A stretch of 64,000 bases of DNA from Pseudomonadota bacterium (GCA_022563195.1 JADFNV010000004.1:39219-103218), one strand, 5' to 3'; counted from the stretch's first letter, positions 42,396 through 51,811 are shown. The notes: generated by a model not told the origin, from the sequence alone. Program-made: numbers and translations.

Positions 42396-43312
42396 TTACA
42401 AATCAACTGGCGCTCATTCGACGAGAGCTCTGGGAGCACAGCTCAATCTGGGTGACTCCAGCGGCCATTGTGTTTGTCCTGGCACTCGGCGCCATCGCGA
42501 GTTTTGTTGCAGCATCCGGTTTTGGCGTGGCTGTGGACATAGCGATCATCGGCGCGTCAAACGTCGGTGATGCGGAGCGAAGAGTGGCCTTGATGGTGGC
42601 TCTGCTCCTCAACACCTCCGTCTTACTCATCGCAATGTGGATACTGACCATCTTCTACAGTCTTGATGCGCTTTACACGGAGCGCAAAGACAAGAGCATC
42701 CTGTTCTGGCGTTCCCTGCCCATCACCGATACAGAGGCAGTGCTTTCGAAACTGCTGACGGCAGCAATACTGATACCACTTGTTACCTTCGTCGCCGTCA
42801 TCGTATCGCACCTCATCAATCTCCTGCTGACAAGCATCTGGATCAGCTTTGAGGGTGGTAGTGCGAGCCACCTCATCTGGGGTTCAGTACCACTGTTCGA
42901 TACCTGGGCGGCGATTCTGATCGTCATGATCGCGGCGCCATTGTGGGCGTCCCCGATCATCGGCTGGTTTCTGTTCGTGTCCGCCTGGACAAAACGCTCG
43001 CCGTTACTGATGGCGTTTTTACCGATCATAGTTTTGGCACTACTCGAATATGTTGTTTTTCGTTCGCACCTGCTCTTCGCGGCTATCGGTTCGCGGACCC
43101 AATTGATCAATATGCCGATATTTAACGTCGACCCATCAGTCTTTTTCAATGACAATAACTTCCCAATTCATCCGCAAGACGGGTTGAGCCTGCTGGCGCA
43201 TCTTGATGTCGGTAAATTTGTGACCAGCCCAGGTCTTTGGGCCGGGCTTGCTGTGTGCGGCCTGCTGGTGACGGCGGCTATCTATGTGCGGCGATATCGC
43301 GACGATTCTTAA
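42392..43312 (+). CDS. ABC-2 family permease
   Basis: 306 residues with six predicted hydrophobic segments (about 22-45, 65-90, 112-140, 168-195, 205-225 and 275-295). The DALYTERKDKSILFWRSLP segment between helices 2 and 3 is characteristic of ABC-2 permeases of this class. It partners the upstream ATPase. Ends 10 bp from the convergent pspF stop with no obvious terminator. Confidence 0.85.
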   Translation: MITNQLALIRRELWEHSSIWVTPAAIVFVLALGAIASFVAASGFGVAVDIAIIGASNVGDAERRVALMVALLLNTSVLLIAMWILTIFYSLDALYTERKDKSILFWRSLPITDTEAVLSKLLTAAILIPLVTFVAVIVSHLINLLLTSIWISFEGGSASHLIWGSVPLFDTWAAILIVMIAAPLWASPIIGWFLFVSAWTKRSPLLMAFLPIIVLALLEYVVFRSHLLFAAIGSRTQLINMPIFNVDPSVFFNDNNFPIHPQDGLSLLAHLDVGKFVTSPGLWAGLAVCGLLVTAAIYVRRYRDDS

Positions 43313-43321
43313 CGCAGACTT

Positions 43322-44347
43322 CTAGGCTGAGTCAAGCGGTGGCCGGCCAGACATATCGTGCTTGCGCAGTTTGCCGCGTAACTGGTGATAGCTGAGCCCC
43401 AGCAATTCGGCAGCCATGCGCTGGTTGAAGCGCGACCTCTCGAGGGCGGCCTGTAGAAATTCTCTCTCCGTTTCATCAAGCCTCTTTGCCAGGTCTGCAG
43501 GCAGCAGCGGCGCGCGTTGCAGCGGTGATGTTCGGGGCCGGTCCTCCTGCGGTTCTGCCAGTTTGAACGGCGAATCGAACGGATCAATCGCGATGTTTGT
43601 TATCGGTCGCTCAGGATCGTCAGAGCGATACACGGAGCGCTCAACTGCGTTCTTCAGTTCCCGGACATTGCCAGGCCACTTGTAGCGAAGTAGTGTAGAG
43701 GCGGCGCGCGGGCTGAATCCTGGAAAAAAGGAGCGTTTGAGTTCGCTGGCCATATTGACGGCGAAGGCATAGGACAGCGGCAATACATCTTCAAGGCGTT
43801 CACGAAGCGGCGGTATAGTGATAACGTCAAATGCAAGCCGATCCAACAGATCCTTGCGAAAAAGACCTTTGGATGCCAGCACCTGCAAATCAGAATTTGT
43901 CGATCCAACAATTCGAACTTCGATGCGCAGTGTTTCGCTGCCGCCAACACGCTGTATCTCGCCGTATTCAATCACGCGCAGGATTTTCTCCTGCATGCGT
44001 AACGATATTGTTGCCAGCTCATCAAGGATCAGGGTGCCGCCATCTGCACGTTCAAAATGGCCCTCATGTGCACGCACGGCACCCGTGAACGCACCAGCTT
44101 CATGACCAAACAATTCCGATTCCAGGATGGACTCGGTCAATGCAGCACAGTTGACCTTGACCACGGGCTGTTCCCACCGATCAGAAAGAAAATGCAGGCG
44201 AGATGCGATCAACTCCTTGCCGGTGCCGCGCTCACCGACGACGAGCACCGGCTTGTCGAGCGGTGCCGCGCGTGACACATGCTCGAGCATCTCGAGGAAT
44301 GCCGGCGCCTCGCCAATAATCTGTTGGGTTGGTCGGTTGGCGGTCAT
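43322..44347 (-). CDS. pspF: Psp operon transcriptional activator PspF
   Basis: 341 residues. A sigma-54 activator without an N-terminal receiver domain, as in PspF. Walker A GERGTGKE, the sigma-54-contact loop GAFTGA, Walker B GGTLILDELA, the arginine-finger region FRKDLLDRLAFDV, WPGNVRELKNAVERSVYR and a C-terminal Fis-type helix-turn-helix (NQRMAAELLGLSYHQLRGKLRKH). Divergent from pspA; PspA is expected to inhibit it. Confidence 0.94.
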   Translation of the reverse strand: MTANRPTQQIIGEAPAFLEMLEHVSRAAPLDKPVLVVGERGTGKELIASRLHFLSDRWEQPVVKVNCAALTESILESELFGHEAGAFTGAVRAHEGHFERADGGTLILDELATISLRMQEKILRVIEYGEIQRVGGSETLRIEVRIVGSTNSDLQVLASKGLFRKDLLDRLAFDVITIPPLRERLEDVLPLSYAFAVNMASELKRSFFPGFSPRAASTLLRYKWPGNVRELKNAVERSVYRSDDPERPITNIAIDPFDSPFKLAEPQEDRPRTSPLQRAPLLPADLAKRLDETEREFLQAALERSRFNQRMAAELLGLSYHQLRGKLRKHDMSGRPPLDSA

Positions 44348-44437
44348 TAGCTAATTTCACCATAGTTTAGTCAAAATCGCTAATAAGTAGTGAAAATAAC
44401 TAATTTTTCCGACCGTCTTTAGTCATCGACTTTTTTC

Positions 44438-44450
44438 TTAAGTCACTTAA
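44438..44450. promoter_or_regulatory. Palindrome TTAAGTCACTTAA in the pspF-pspA region
   Basis: A 13-bp palindrome 32 bp upstream of the sigma-54 promoter, with a further TTAAGT at 44460. Its position suits an enhancer-type PspF site, though such sites are often further upstream, so the assignment is tentative. Confidence 0.35.
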
Positions 44451-44481
44451 AAACAATGAGTTAAGTAATATCTGCCGCATC

Positions 44482-44497
44482 TGGCATGGAAGCTGCA
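44482..44497 (+). promoter_or_regulatory. Sigma-54 promoter of the psp operon
   Basis: TGGCATGGAAGCTGCA: the invariant GG (44483-44484) and GC (44495-44496) are separated by exactly 10 bp, as required for -24/-12 promoters (consensus TGGCAC-N5-TTGCW). The expected start site lies about 28 bp before the pspA ATG, and the divergent gene encodes the cognate PspF activator. Confidence 0.85.
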
Positions 44498-44536
44498 GTA
44501 ACAATTGCAGGTTTCACCAATAACGAGGACATATTC

Positions 44537-45223
44537 ATGGGCATATTCACGAGATTCAGCGACATCGTGAACTCGAACATCAACGCGATTCTCGACAAGG
44601 CCGAAGACCCCGAGAAGATTGTGCGGCTGATGATCCAGGAGATGGAGGACACGCTCGTCGAGGTTCGTTCTGCGGCCGCGCGGTCGATCGCCGATAAAAA
44701 AGATTTGAATCGCAGACTTGAGTCGGTCGAACGCGAACTCTCAGATTGGGACGAAAAAGCGGAACTTGCGATGCGCAAAGAACGCGAAGACCTTGCCAAA
44801 GCGGCATTGGTCGAGAAGTCGCGTGTTACCGGCGCCGCCGACTTGCTGAAACAGGATTACCAGGCAGTTGATGAGGGGCTCGGCAAGCTCAATGAGGACA
44901 TTGCGAAGCTCGAAGCAAAGCTCGAAGACGCCAAAGCCCGGCAGAAAACCTTATTGTCCAGGCACAAGACGGCAAGCAGCCGGCTTGCGGCCAGACGAAA
45001 AATCTACGACTACAAAATCGACGATGCGATGATCCGCTTCGAGCAATACACACGACGAATTGACGACATAGAGGGACGTGTCGAGGCCTACGACCTTGGC
45101 CTGCCGAAGGACCTTAAGCATGAGTTTGCGAGCTTGGAAGCCGAAGAATCGGTCAAAAAGGAGCTACACGATCTGAAGCAACGTGTTGCCGCAGAGCAGG
45201 AACGAACGGCGGAGGCAAAGTAG
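44537..45223 (+). CDS. pspA: Phage shock protein A
   Basis: 228 residues from ATG 44537 (GAGGA 7 bp upstream). MGIFTRFSDIVNSNINAILDKAEDPEKI is the canonical N-terminal amphipathic helix region, followed by a long coiled coil (about 30-215). The PspA/IM30/Vipp1 (ESCRT-III-like) protein binds stressed inner membrane and inhibits PspF. First gene of a five-gene operon. Confidence 0.95.
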   Translation: MGIFTRFSDIVNSNINAILDKAEDPEKIVRLMIQEMEDTLVEVRSAAARSIADKKDLNRRLESVERELSDWDEKAELAMRKEREDLAKAALVEKSRVTGAADLLKQDYQAVDEGLGKLNEDIAKLEAKLEDAKARQKTLLSRHKTASSRLAARRKIYDYKIDDAMIRFEQYTRRIDDIEGRVEAYDLGLPKDLKHEFASLEAEESVKKELHDLKQRVAAEQERTAEAK

Positions 45224-45457
45224 TTGAGCGTAAACGAGTTGCTGACCCTAGCGCTGATACTGTTTCTCGTCATACCAGCGCCGCTGTTTATCGTGCTGCA
45301 CTTCATCGGCAAATGGAAACAGTCGCGTGAAATATCACGTGATGATGAACAGATGCTTGAGGATCTCTGGCAATTGTCACAGAGGCTTAGTGACCGGCTG
45401 GAAACTCTGGAGAGAATTCTCGATGATGAGTTGCCCGAACGAAGGAAACGACAATGA
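45224..45457 (+). CDS. pspB: Phage shock protein B
   Basis: 77 residues. TTG start directly after the pspA stop, with GGAGG 8 bp upstream. N-terminal transmembrane helix (LLTLALILFLVIPAPLFIVL), then a basic KWKQSR boundary and a cytoplasmic coiled coil ending RLETLERILDDELPE. Membrane sensor with PspC that sequesters PspA. Confidence 0.9.
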   Translation: MSVNELLTLALILFLVIPAPLFIVLHFIGKWKQSREISRDDEQMLEDLWQLSQRLSDRLETLERILDDELPERRKRQ

Positions 45458-45747
45458 GTCAACGCACCTGGAATATCGATTTTGGTCCGCTTCGTGGTCT
45501 GTACCGTGATTGCGACAACGCGTGGGTATTCGGCGTATGCGCCGGGATGGCAGATCGATTCAATTTTCGCTTGGGCACGGTGCGGATCATCGCCGTCATA
45601 TGCTTAGGATTGTTTTTTTGGTTAACTGTGGTGATTTACATTGGTGCGACGATGCTAATTCGCGAAAAACCTCTGATCTACGCCGGAACGAGAACTGAAT
45701 TTGAGTTTTGGCGGCGCAACCATTCCGACCACTGGAGTCGTTTATGA
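45454..45747 (+). CDS. pspC: PspC-domain protein (first copy)
   Basis: 97 residues. PspC domain with LYRDCDNAWVFGVCAGMADRFNF and a transmembrane helix (IIAVICLGLFFWLTVVIYIG). Short, without a long C-terminal coil. ATGA overlap with pspB and with the second PspC gene. Confidence 0.87.
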   Translation: MSQRTWNIDFGPLRGLYRDCDNAWVFGVCAGMADRFNFRLGTVRIIAVICLGLFFWLTVVIYIGATMLIREKPLIYAGTRTEFEFWRRNHSDHWSRL

Positions 45748-46127
45748 GGTCCTATGCCGCAGCAGGAAATCGTCGATTTTCCAGAAATGCCGACAAGGCC
45801 ATATTCGGTGGTGTGTGCGCTGGAATCGCAGACTATTTCGGCTTCAATCGGCGCGCTACGCGATTTCTCGCGATCGTTGCATTCTGTATGGCGATGCCTA
45901 TTACCGTATTGATCTATTTCGCGGTCGTTTTTCTGGTGCCAGCAACATCCGGCACGCAAAAGAATGACGGTGATCCGGAATTCAGGCAGGCATTGCGCGC
46001 GTCGCCCAGACAGGCTGCGAGTGACGTACGAAGGAGATTTAAGTCACTCGATCGCCGACTCGCACGGCTTGAGAAATACGTGACGTCATCGCGCTATCAG
46101 CTCGATCGGGAATTCAGGAATCTTTGA
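45744..46127 (+). CDS. pspC: PspC-domain protein (second copy) with C-terminal coil
   Basis: 127 residues from ATG 45744. Second PspC domain with RNADKAIFGGVCAGIADYFGF, a transmembrane segment (FLAIVAFCMAMPITVLIYF), then a C-terminal helix RFKSLDRRLARLEKYVTSS leading to YQLDREF. It is closer to a full-length PspC than the first copy. The terminal helix is related to that of the next protein and to the PspB tail. Confidence 0.85.
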   Translation: MRSYAAAGNRRFSRNADKAIFGGVCAGIADYFGFNRRATRFLAIVAFCMAMPITVLIYFAVVFLVPATSGTQKNDGDPEFRQALRASPRQAASDVRRRFKSLDRRLARLEKYVTSSRYQLDREFRNL

Positions 46128-46159
46128 GACAGCAAAAATACTGACTAAGGGAGCCATTG

Positions 46160-46381
46160 ATGAACAGCACTCTAATTTTCGTACTATGCATCGTAGCGAT
46201 CTATTATACGGCGGACACTGTGCAGAAAATCATCAGAGCGCGGGCTGACAGGAAAGGTGGTGAGACAGAACTTGAGGAGACGCTGTCGCGAATCGACGAG
46301 CTAGAAGAGCGTATTCGCGTTCTTGAAAGAATAGTAACCGAAAACAAATACGATCTACGCAGGGAAATCAACAGGCTTTGA
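46160..46381 (+). CDS. Small membrane protein with PspB-like coil, fifth gene of the psp operon
   Basis: 73 residues from ATG 46160 (GGGAG upstream; a TTG precedes in frame). N-terminal transmembrane helix (STLIFVLCIVAIYYTA), a charged linker and a coiled coil ending RIRVLERIVTENKYDLRRE. It has PspB-like topology. Its C-terminal pattern (LER-I-V-T-x-x-x-Y-x-L-x-R-E) also closes the preceding PspC protein, suggesting they pair. Confidence 0.75.
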   Translation: MNSTLIFVLCIVAIYYTADTVQKIIRARADRKGGETELEETLSRIDELEERIRVLERIVTENKYDLRREINRL

Positions 46382-46419
46382 ACAGACAAACCGGTGAATC
46401 GACGCAACTGCCACAAACT

Positions 46420-46788
46420 TTACTGTGCTGCTTTCCGTGCATTGTTATAGGCTCTGACCTGCTGATTGAACTCCTCTCCAACCAGGGCTTTCTCGTCATT
46501 TGCCGCATCAAACTTTTTGTCAATTAATTTATCACCGCGTTTCTCATCCTCGGATTCAGAATTTTCTAATTCCTCTTTGGCAGCAGTCCAGTCTGCTTCG
46601 ATGCAAGTCAAATATTCATCGACACCGGCAATATAGGTATTTACGCTGCCTTTGGCAGCAATCATTTCATCCTTGGTCGCCATGTTACCGTCAGGAATGG
46701 CGGGGCGGTTCGGATAGTCGCAGGCAAATGCCAGTGGAGCGGCGAGCAAGATAAGGCTGCCTATCGCAAGCTTGGTCTTTTTATTCAT
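46420..46788 (-). CDS. Unknown periplasmic protein
   Basis: 122 residues. Signal peptide MNKKTKLAIGSLILLAAPLAFA with a cleavage site before CDYPNRP, then a mature domain with two cysteines (the one at the mature N-terminus and another in YLTCIEADW), largely helical and charged. The two cysteines could form a disulfide. No family name is known to me. Confidence 0.72.
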   Translation of the reverse strand: MNKKTKLAIGSLILLAAPLAFACDYPNRPAIPDGNMATKDEMIAAKGSVNTYIAGVDEYLTCIEADWTAAKEELENSESEDEKRGDKLIDKKFDAANDEKALVGEEFNQQVRAYNNARKAAQ

Positions 46789-46950
46789 AATTTTAAATCG
46801 GTTGCGGCCGGATGAAGTGTCAGTCCGTCAACAAATCAGTGAGTACAGGTCGGGCAATTTAAGCACGATGAATCGCCAGAGTGAAGTAGTGAGAAAAACT
46901 AACGAATTTTCAAGGTTTTGCGAGCGTAGCCTGCGCGTGAAACTCACAAG

Positions 46951-49401
46951 CTAGGCAAATAATGCGCGGTGTGTATCGGTACCATCCGCTTGTGCCTGCA
47001 GCAACTTCAGGTAATCCTCAGAACTCATGGGATCGCCGAATAGCAGGCCCTGAACATAAGTGCACTCAAGATCTTGCAGGAAATTGAGTTGTTCCACGGT
47101 CTCCACACCCTCAACAACGACATCCATATTGAGGTTTCGGCCCATCTGGATGATCGTGCCGACAATGATCGCATCGTCCGGGTTGATTATCACATCGCGT
47201 ACAAACGACTTGTCGACCTTGAGTGTGCTAATCGGAAACTGTTGCAGAGCACTTAGCGAAGAATACCCCGTTCCAAAATCGTCAATCGCAAGATGAAGCC
47301 CGAGCGCATACAACTGATCAAGGAGTTTTATCGTGCGATCCGGATTTTCCATCAATGTTGTCTCAGTAATTTCGAGTTCAAGAGATGTCGGCGAAACCTC
47401 ATGCCCTCTTAAAATGGCATTGATGCGGTCTATGAAATTGGCTTGACGTAGCTGTTTGAGCGACAGATTGACCGATACTCGCCCAGGCGACGAGACGGAG
47501 CGTTGCCATAAGCGGAAATCTTCACAAACCTTGTCCAGGACCCACTCGCCAATTTCAATGATGAGGTTTGACTCTTCGGCAATAGGGATAAAATCGGATG
47601 GCAGGATCAACCCGCGCTCGGGAAGTTCCCAGCGCACCAGCGCTTCAGCACCGTAAATCTCACCGGTGTCAAGGTTGTACTTGGGCTGGTAGTGCACAAG
47701 TAATTCATCTCGTTCGAATGCGCGCTTTAGCTTGCTTTTGGTCATCAGGCGATCGACCGCAGCCTCGTTCATCTGCGGCACGTAATAAGAGAATATATTG
47801 CCCCCTGCCTTCTTGGCGCTGTACAGAGCAGCATCTGCATTGCGAATCAGATCGATGACATTTGGTGCGTCTTCGGGATAGTAGGCAATGCCCATGCTCG
47901 CTGTCATGAATACTTCATGGCCCTGTACGAAGAACGGATCGGCGAGACGATCGAGCAGCGCTCTCGCGAGCTTGTCGGTAGCGGCCTTCGCTGTCCCGCC
48001 GGAGCCAAGATCTTTCAAGATAACGGCAAATTCATCACCAGCCAGCCGGCCGATTACGGATTTATCAGGTAATGCGCCCGTCAATCGCTCTGCCACTATT
48101 TCGAGCGCTGTATCACCAGCGAGGTGGCCGAAGGTATCGTTAATTTCCTTGAAGAGATCAATGTCAATGTAAAAGAGACAGACTGGTTTGTCGGCACGCC
48201 TGGCGCGAGCGATCGCACGCTGCAATAGATGCTGAAATTGCATGCGATTCGGAAGTTTGGTTAAGGCATCGATACGAGCGAGGTAGCGTATGCGCTGTTC
48301 GGCTCGTTTTCTCTCGGTGATGTTTTGTGCGGCGTAAATTCGATCTTCGGTTTGACCGTCTTTCCCCTCAACAACCGAACAGGTATAGGAAACCGGAATC
48401 ATTTCGCCGAACTTGTTTTTGAAATACGCCTCGATCGGGACGCCGGTTTCCTGCTTGTCGAGCAAGGAAAGGGCCTTGCGTGACTTGACGACGGAGTCAA
48501 TGGAGGTATTGATAATTTCACATTCGTCATAGCCCAGAAGAAGGGTTGTCGCCTTGTTGATGCGCTTGATCATGCCGTCACTCGACGTCACGATAATCGC
48601 TTCGTTCATTCCCGAAAGAATGCTGTCGACATAGTTACGTGAAATCGTTGTGCGCCGCAGTCGGTCACGCAAATCATTGAAAACGGCTGCTAGCTCGCCG
48701 AGCGCATCACCGCGTGTCTGTGGCAGGATTTCTCCATAATCCGCGTCCCCGAGTTTCTCCGCCTGGATGCGAAGCTCGCGGATTCGGGCGGTTTGCTTGC
48801 GCAGAATCATCCAGACAAAAACACCAAAGGTCAGCAATGTAACGAGCGTACCGAATCCAATCCAGCTATAGCTCAGGCGGCGATTCTGAATCTCTTTGTG
48901 CAGCAATTCGGCCGCGAATGCGGCAGATTCGGCGCGCAACTCATCCAGATGGAAAGATCCGGTAAGTATTCCAAGTTCGTCATCTCTGTGCGTGACCGAA
49001 TAGGTCATGACAAGATTGTCGGGCAACCAGGTAATGTCGTCTGAAATGTCGCTCGCCGTAAATCGTCCTGCCTGTAGAGATCCTAAGGCATCACTCCTAA
49101 AACTCAGTCCGGATAATGTCTCGTTCTCAAGCAATGCGCGGTTCAATATGCGCAGTATCGATGCCGTATCGAGTGTGTCTGTTTCGAATGCTATGAGATC
49201 GGCGACCTCATGCATCTGTGCACGAACTCGTCTTTCAAAGCTGACCTGAAGAGACGCATCGTGCTCATTCGCGCTCGTTGTCATGATTTCATTGGCGAGC
49301 CAGCGATACTGGACGTAGAACATCGATAGCATAATGACGCCAACGGCGAAGCCAAGCGCAAGTACGTGCAGGAGGTGTCGCGGAATCTTGCTGCCGATCA
49401 T
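46951..49401 (-). CDS. Membrane GGDEF/EAL protein (c-di-GMP turnover) with HAMP and PAS
   Basis: 816 residues. N-terminal transmembrane helix, periplasmic sensor region (about 35-165), second helix (about 170-192), HAMP, PAS (NYVDSILSGMNEAIIVTSSDG), GGDEF and EAL. The signature of the cyclase domain is AGDEF near residue 453 (RLAGDEFAVIL), a variant in the first glycine that is often still active. The EAL domain has YGAEALVRW near 580, NLSLKQLR and DDFGTGYSSL, with metal-binding residues in place, so phosphodiesterase activity is likely. Signal sensed unknown. Confidence 0.92.
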   Translation of the reverse strand: MIGSKIPRHLLHVLALGFAVGVIMLSMFYVQYRWLANEIMTTSANEHDASLQVSFERRVRAQMHEVADLIAFETDTLDTASILRILNRALLENETLSGLSFRSDALGSLQAGRFTASDISDDITWLPDNLVMTYSVTHRDDELGILTGSFHLDELRAESAAFAAELLHKEIQNRRLSYSWIGFGTLVTLLTFGVFVWMILRKQTARIRELRIQAEKLGDADYGEILPQTRGDALGELAAVFNDLRDRLRRTTISRNYVDSILSGMNEAIIVTSSDGMIKRINKATTLLLGYDECEIINTSIDSVVKSRKALSLLDKQETGVPIEAYFKNKFGEMIPVSYTCSVVEGKDGQTEDRIYAAQNITERKRAEQRIRYLARIDALTKLPNRMQFQHLLQRAIARARRADKPVCLFYIDIDLFKEINDTFGHLAGDTALEIVAERLTGALPDKSVIGRLAGDEFAVILKDLGSGGTAKAATDKLARALLDRLADPFFVQGHEVFMTASMGIAYYPEDAPNVIDLIRNADAALYSAKKAGGNIFSYYVPQMNEAAVDRLMTKSKLKRAFERDELLVHYQPKYNLDTGEIYGAEALVRWELPERGLILPSDFIPIAEESNLIIEIGEWVLDKVCEDFRLWQRSVSSPGRVSVNLSLKQLRQANFIDRINAILRGHEVSPTSLELEITETTLMENPDRTIKLLDQLYALGLHLAIDDFGTGYSSLSALQQFPISTLKVDKSFVRDVIINPDDAIIVGTIIQMGRNLNMDVVVEGVETVEQLNFLQDLECTYVQGLLFGDPMSSEDYLKLLQAQADGTDTHRALFA

Positions 49402-49651
49402 TTGTTCTGTAGTCCCGTCAGGAGCGCGCTGACGCGACAGGATCGGCGTCAGTCAGCCTGCGGGTCCTTTATAATTATTTTGCTAAAAGGTACCGCCTTG
49501 TCGTGGCAATCGGCCCCAGTCGTGTTGCTACACTTGCGTCGATCGCCACTGCCAGCGAGTTTAGCACCGGGCCGATAGCGACGTGTGTGTTTCCAGTATG
49601 GACTATATTCAGAACGTGTATTACCGAACCATATATAGTATGGCTATGTCT
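49402..49651. other. Intergenic region upstream of the GGDEF/EAL gene
   Basis: 250 bp. It contains AT-rich segments that could supply the GGDEF/EAL promoter on the minus strand (around 49465-49480) and an AT-rich patch at 49628-49645 after the bactofilin stop. No gene seen. Confidence 0.4.
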
Positions 49652-50053
49652 TCAGTCGTCGCTCGAGCGCTTTTCGGTAAAATTTAGGGGATCGCTCACG
49701 CCGGTGGTCTTCATAACGCCCTCGACAATGGCTCCTTCGGCGACTGCTATCGCTTCTCCTGACACGGTTCCGTCGATTTTCGCGGTGTCGGTTATCTCAA
49801 TTTTGCCATCGGAAATGATATCGCCTTCTACGTGGCCGGCGATAATGATGTTGTGCGCCCTGATCGTGCCGATCCAGCGGCCATTTCTGGCGAGGGTAAC
49901 CGTACCGCTCAAGTCACACTCGCCCTCGATTTCGCCGTTTACCAGGACGTCGCTGGTTCCCGTAATCAGACCCGATATCTTGCAGCCCTCGCTGATCAGT
50001 GTCGTCTGGCTGGAAGCATGGTCGCGCATTCGGCGTTGATGTGTGTCGTCCAT
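49652..50053 (-). CDS. Bactofilin family cytoskeletal protein
   Basis: 133 residues from ATG 50053; the longer open frame upstream lies in the divergent gshA promoter region. The central repeat-rich beta-helix domain (about 18-115) shows LISEGCKISGLITGTSDVLV, GEIEG, AHNIIIAGHVEGDI and GTVSGEAIAVAEGAIVEG, the polymer-forming bactofilin pattern. Termini are short and polar. Bactofilins build filaments tied to cell shape and envelope processes. Confidence 0.9.
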   Translation of the reverse strand: MDDTHQRRMRDHASSQTTLISEGCKISGLITGTSDVLVNGEIEGECDLSGTVTLARNGRWIGTIRAHNIIIAGHVEGDIISDGKIEITDTAKIDGTVSGEAIAVAEGAIVEGVMKTTGVSDPLNFTEKRSSDD

Positions 50054-50242
50054 ACCAGTGTTGCTCCGGAGGTGGATAGCGGCAGCCAGAGCGCATAGTA
50101 CCCGTTGCCAGCGGCGATTGTTAAGGAACCATGTCGGTCGTCGTTTGTTGCAATGGGCGCAACTGTTAATAGCGCGAATGTCGCACGCTTGTGGTAAAAC
50201 AGCGGGCCAGATTGATCGCATCAATCGACGAAGAGATGGAAT

Positions 50243-51811
50243 TTGAGCCAGGGATATGACATGCGCCTGGGCGCCCTCGCATCCGCATCCGGCGATCCGC
50301 TGGCTGGTGGCCTTAAGGGCATTGAGAAGGAGTCGTTACGCATTGATGCTAGCGGAAACTTGTCACGCACAGTCCATCCGGTCGCGCTCGGCTCAGCGCT
50401 CACCAATCGATTCATCACAACGGATTTTTCAGAGGCTCTGCTGGAATTCATCACACCTGCGTTCGTCAACACGTGGGAGTCCCTGCATTTCCTCTGTGAC
50501 GTTCATCAATTCACTTACGAAAGACTGGACGATGAGTTGCTCTGGATCGCAAGTATGCCGTGTCGCGTGCCCGTTGATGCCCTGGTTCCGTTAGCGCGCT
50601 ATGGCACCTCGAATGTCGGGCAGATGAAAACGATTTATCGGCGCGGACTCGGCTACCGATACGGTAGACACATGCAGACTATTGCCGGAGTGCATTTCAA
50701 TTACTCATTGCCAGATCGGTTCTGGCTCGAGTACCGAGAGGTCGTTGGCGATCGACAGAGCGCCGATCAGTTTCGATCTGAACAGTATCTTGGTCTCGTC
50801 CGAAATTTCAGACGCTTCGGCTGGCTCGTCTTATATCTTTGCGGAGCATCGCCAGCGATTTGCAAATCGTTTGCTGCCGACGCCGATGTGAAAATGCCCG
50901 CATTGAATAAAGACACCTGGTACGAACCATACGGCACATCGCTGCGAATGAGTGATCTCGGCTACAGCAATCAAAATCAGGCGCGCATTAACATTTCCCT
51001 CAACAGCCTGGACGAATACATTCGCGACCTTGACAAGGCGATCAGAACGCCCGAGCCAGCGTACAAGGATATCGGCGTGAAGGTCGATGGGAAGTATCGT
51101 CAATTGAATACCAATCGATTGCAGATCGAGAATGAGTACTACAGTCCGGTCAGACCAAAGCGCGTCGCGAGGTCGGGTGAGCGCCCTACCGCAGCTTTGC
51201 GGCGAGATGGCATTGAATATATTGAGATTCGATCGCTTGATATCAATGTCAACGACCCCGCCGGGATCAACCAGAACACGATGCGTTTCGTCGAAGCGTT
51301 TCTCATTTATTGCCTCGTCGAAGACAGCCCGCCCCTCGATGACCGTTCATTGCGAGAAACCAGGCGTAACCATACGGGAACCGCGACGCATGGGCGGGAT
51401 CCGGAGTTTCGATTACAGCGAGGCAGTGATGCAGTGGCACTGGATACCTGGGCCGGCGAGATACTCGCAAATGTACTGGCTATCGCCGAATTGATCGATG
51501 CAGGAGAAGGGGGCGACAGTTACGTGCAGGCTGTACGAATGATGCAGTCAATGGTGGATTACCCCGACACGACGCCGTCGGCGCGCTTGCTCGATGAGCT
51601 TCGTGATGCCAACTGCGGTTTTTTCGACTTCGCTCTATCGGTTTCGCAAGGTCACAGGGATTATTTCGCATCGATTCCGCCGTTGTCAGAGGAGCGGCAA
51701 CGGCAATTTGATATCGAGGTGGCACGATCTCTCGCACAGCAGAGTGAAATCGAAGCAAGTGACAAGATCAGTCTGGACGATTATCTCGCCGCGTACTTTA
51801 GCGCGGACTAA
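50243..51811 (+). CDS. gshA: Glutamate-cysteine ligase
   Basis: 522 residues, proteobacterial GshA family. GIEKESLRID near the N-terminus, TTDFSEALLEFITP, TIAGVHFNYSLPD, and SLRMSDLGYSNQNQ are family blocks. First step of glutathione synthesis. Start TTG 50243 aligns with the Pseudomonas GshA N-terminus in length; ATG 50261, with a good AGGGA before it, is the alternative. Its stop overlaps the stop of the convergent aminotransferase by 4 bp. Confidence 0.93.
   Translation: MSQGYDMRLGALASASGDPLAGGLKGIEKESLRIDASGNLSRTVHPVALGSALTNRFITTDFSEALLEFITPAFVNTWESLHFLCDVHQFTYERLDDELLWIASMPCRVPVDALVPLARYGTSNVGQMKTIYRRGLGYRYGRHMQTIAGVHFNYSLPDRFWLEYREVVGDRQSADQFRSEQYLGLVRNFRRFGWLVLYLCGASPAICKSFAADADVKMPALNKDTWYEPYGTSLRMSDLGYSNQNQARINISLNSLDEYIRDLDKAIRTPEPAYKDIGVKVDGKYRQLNTNRLQIENEYYSPVRPKRVARSGERPTAALRRDGIEYIEIRSLDINVNDPAGINQNTMRFVEAFLIYCLVEDSPPLDDRSLRETRRNHTGTATHGRDPEFRLQRGSDAVALDTWAGEILANVLAIAELIDAGEGGDSYVQAVRMMQSMVDYPDTTPSARLLDELRDANCGFFDFALSVSQGHRDYFASIPPLSEERQRQFDIEVARSLAQQSEIEASDKISLDDYLAAYFSAD

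Noticed and set aside
44428..44437. T-rich run before the psp promoter read as a terminator
   Set aside because: No GC-rich stem precedes the run on either strand; it is part of an AT-rich regulatory region.
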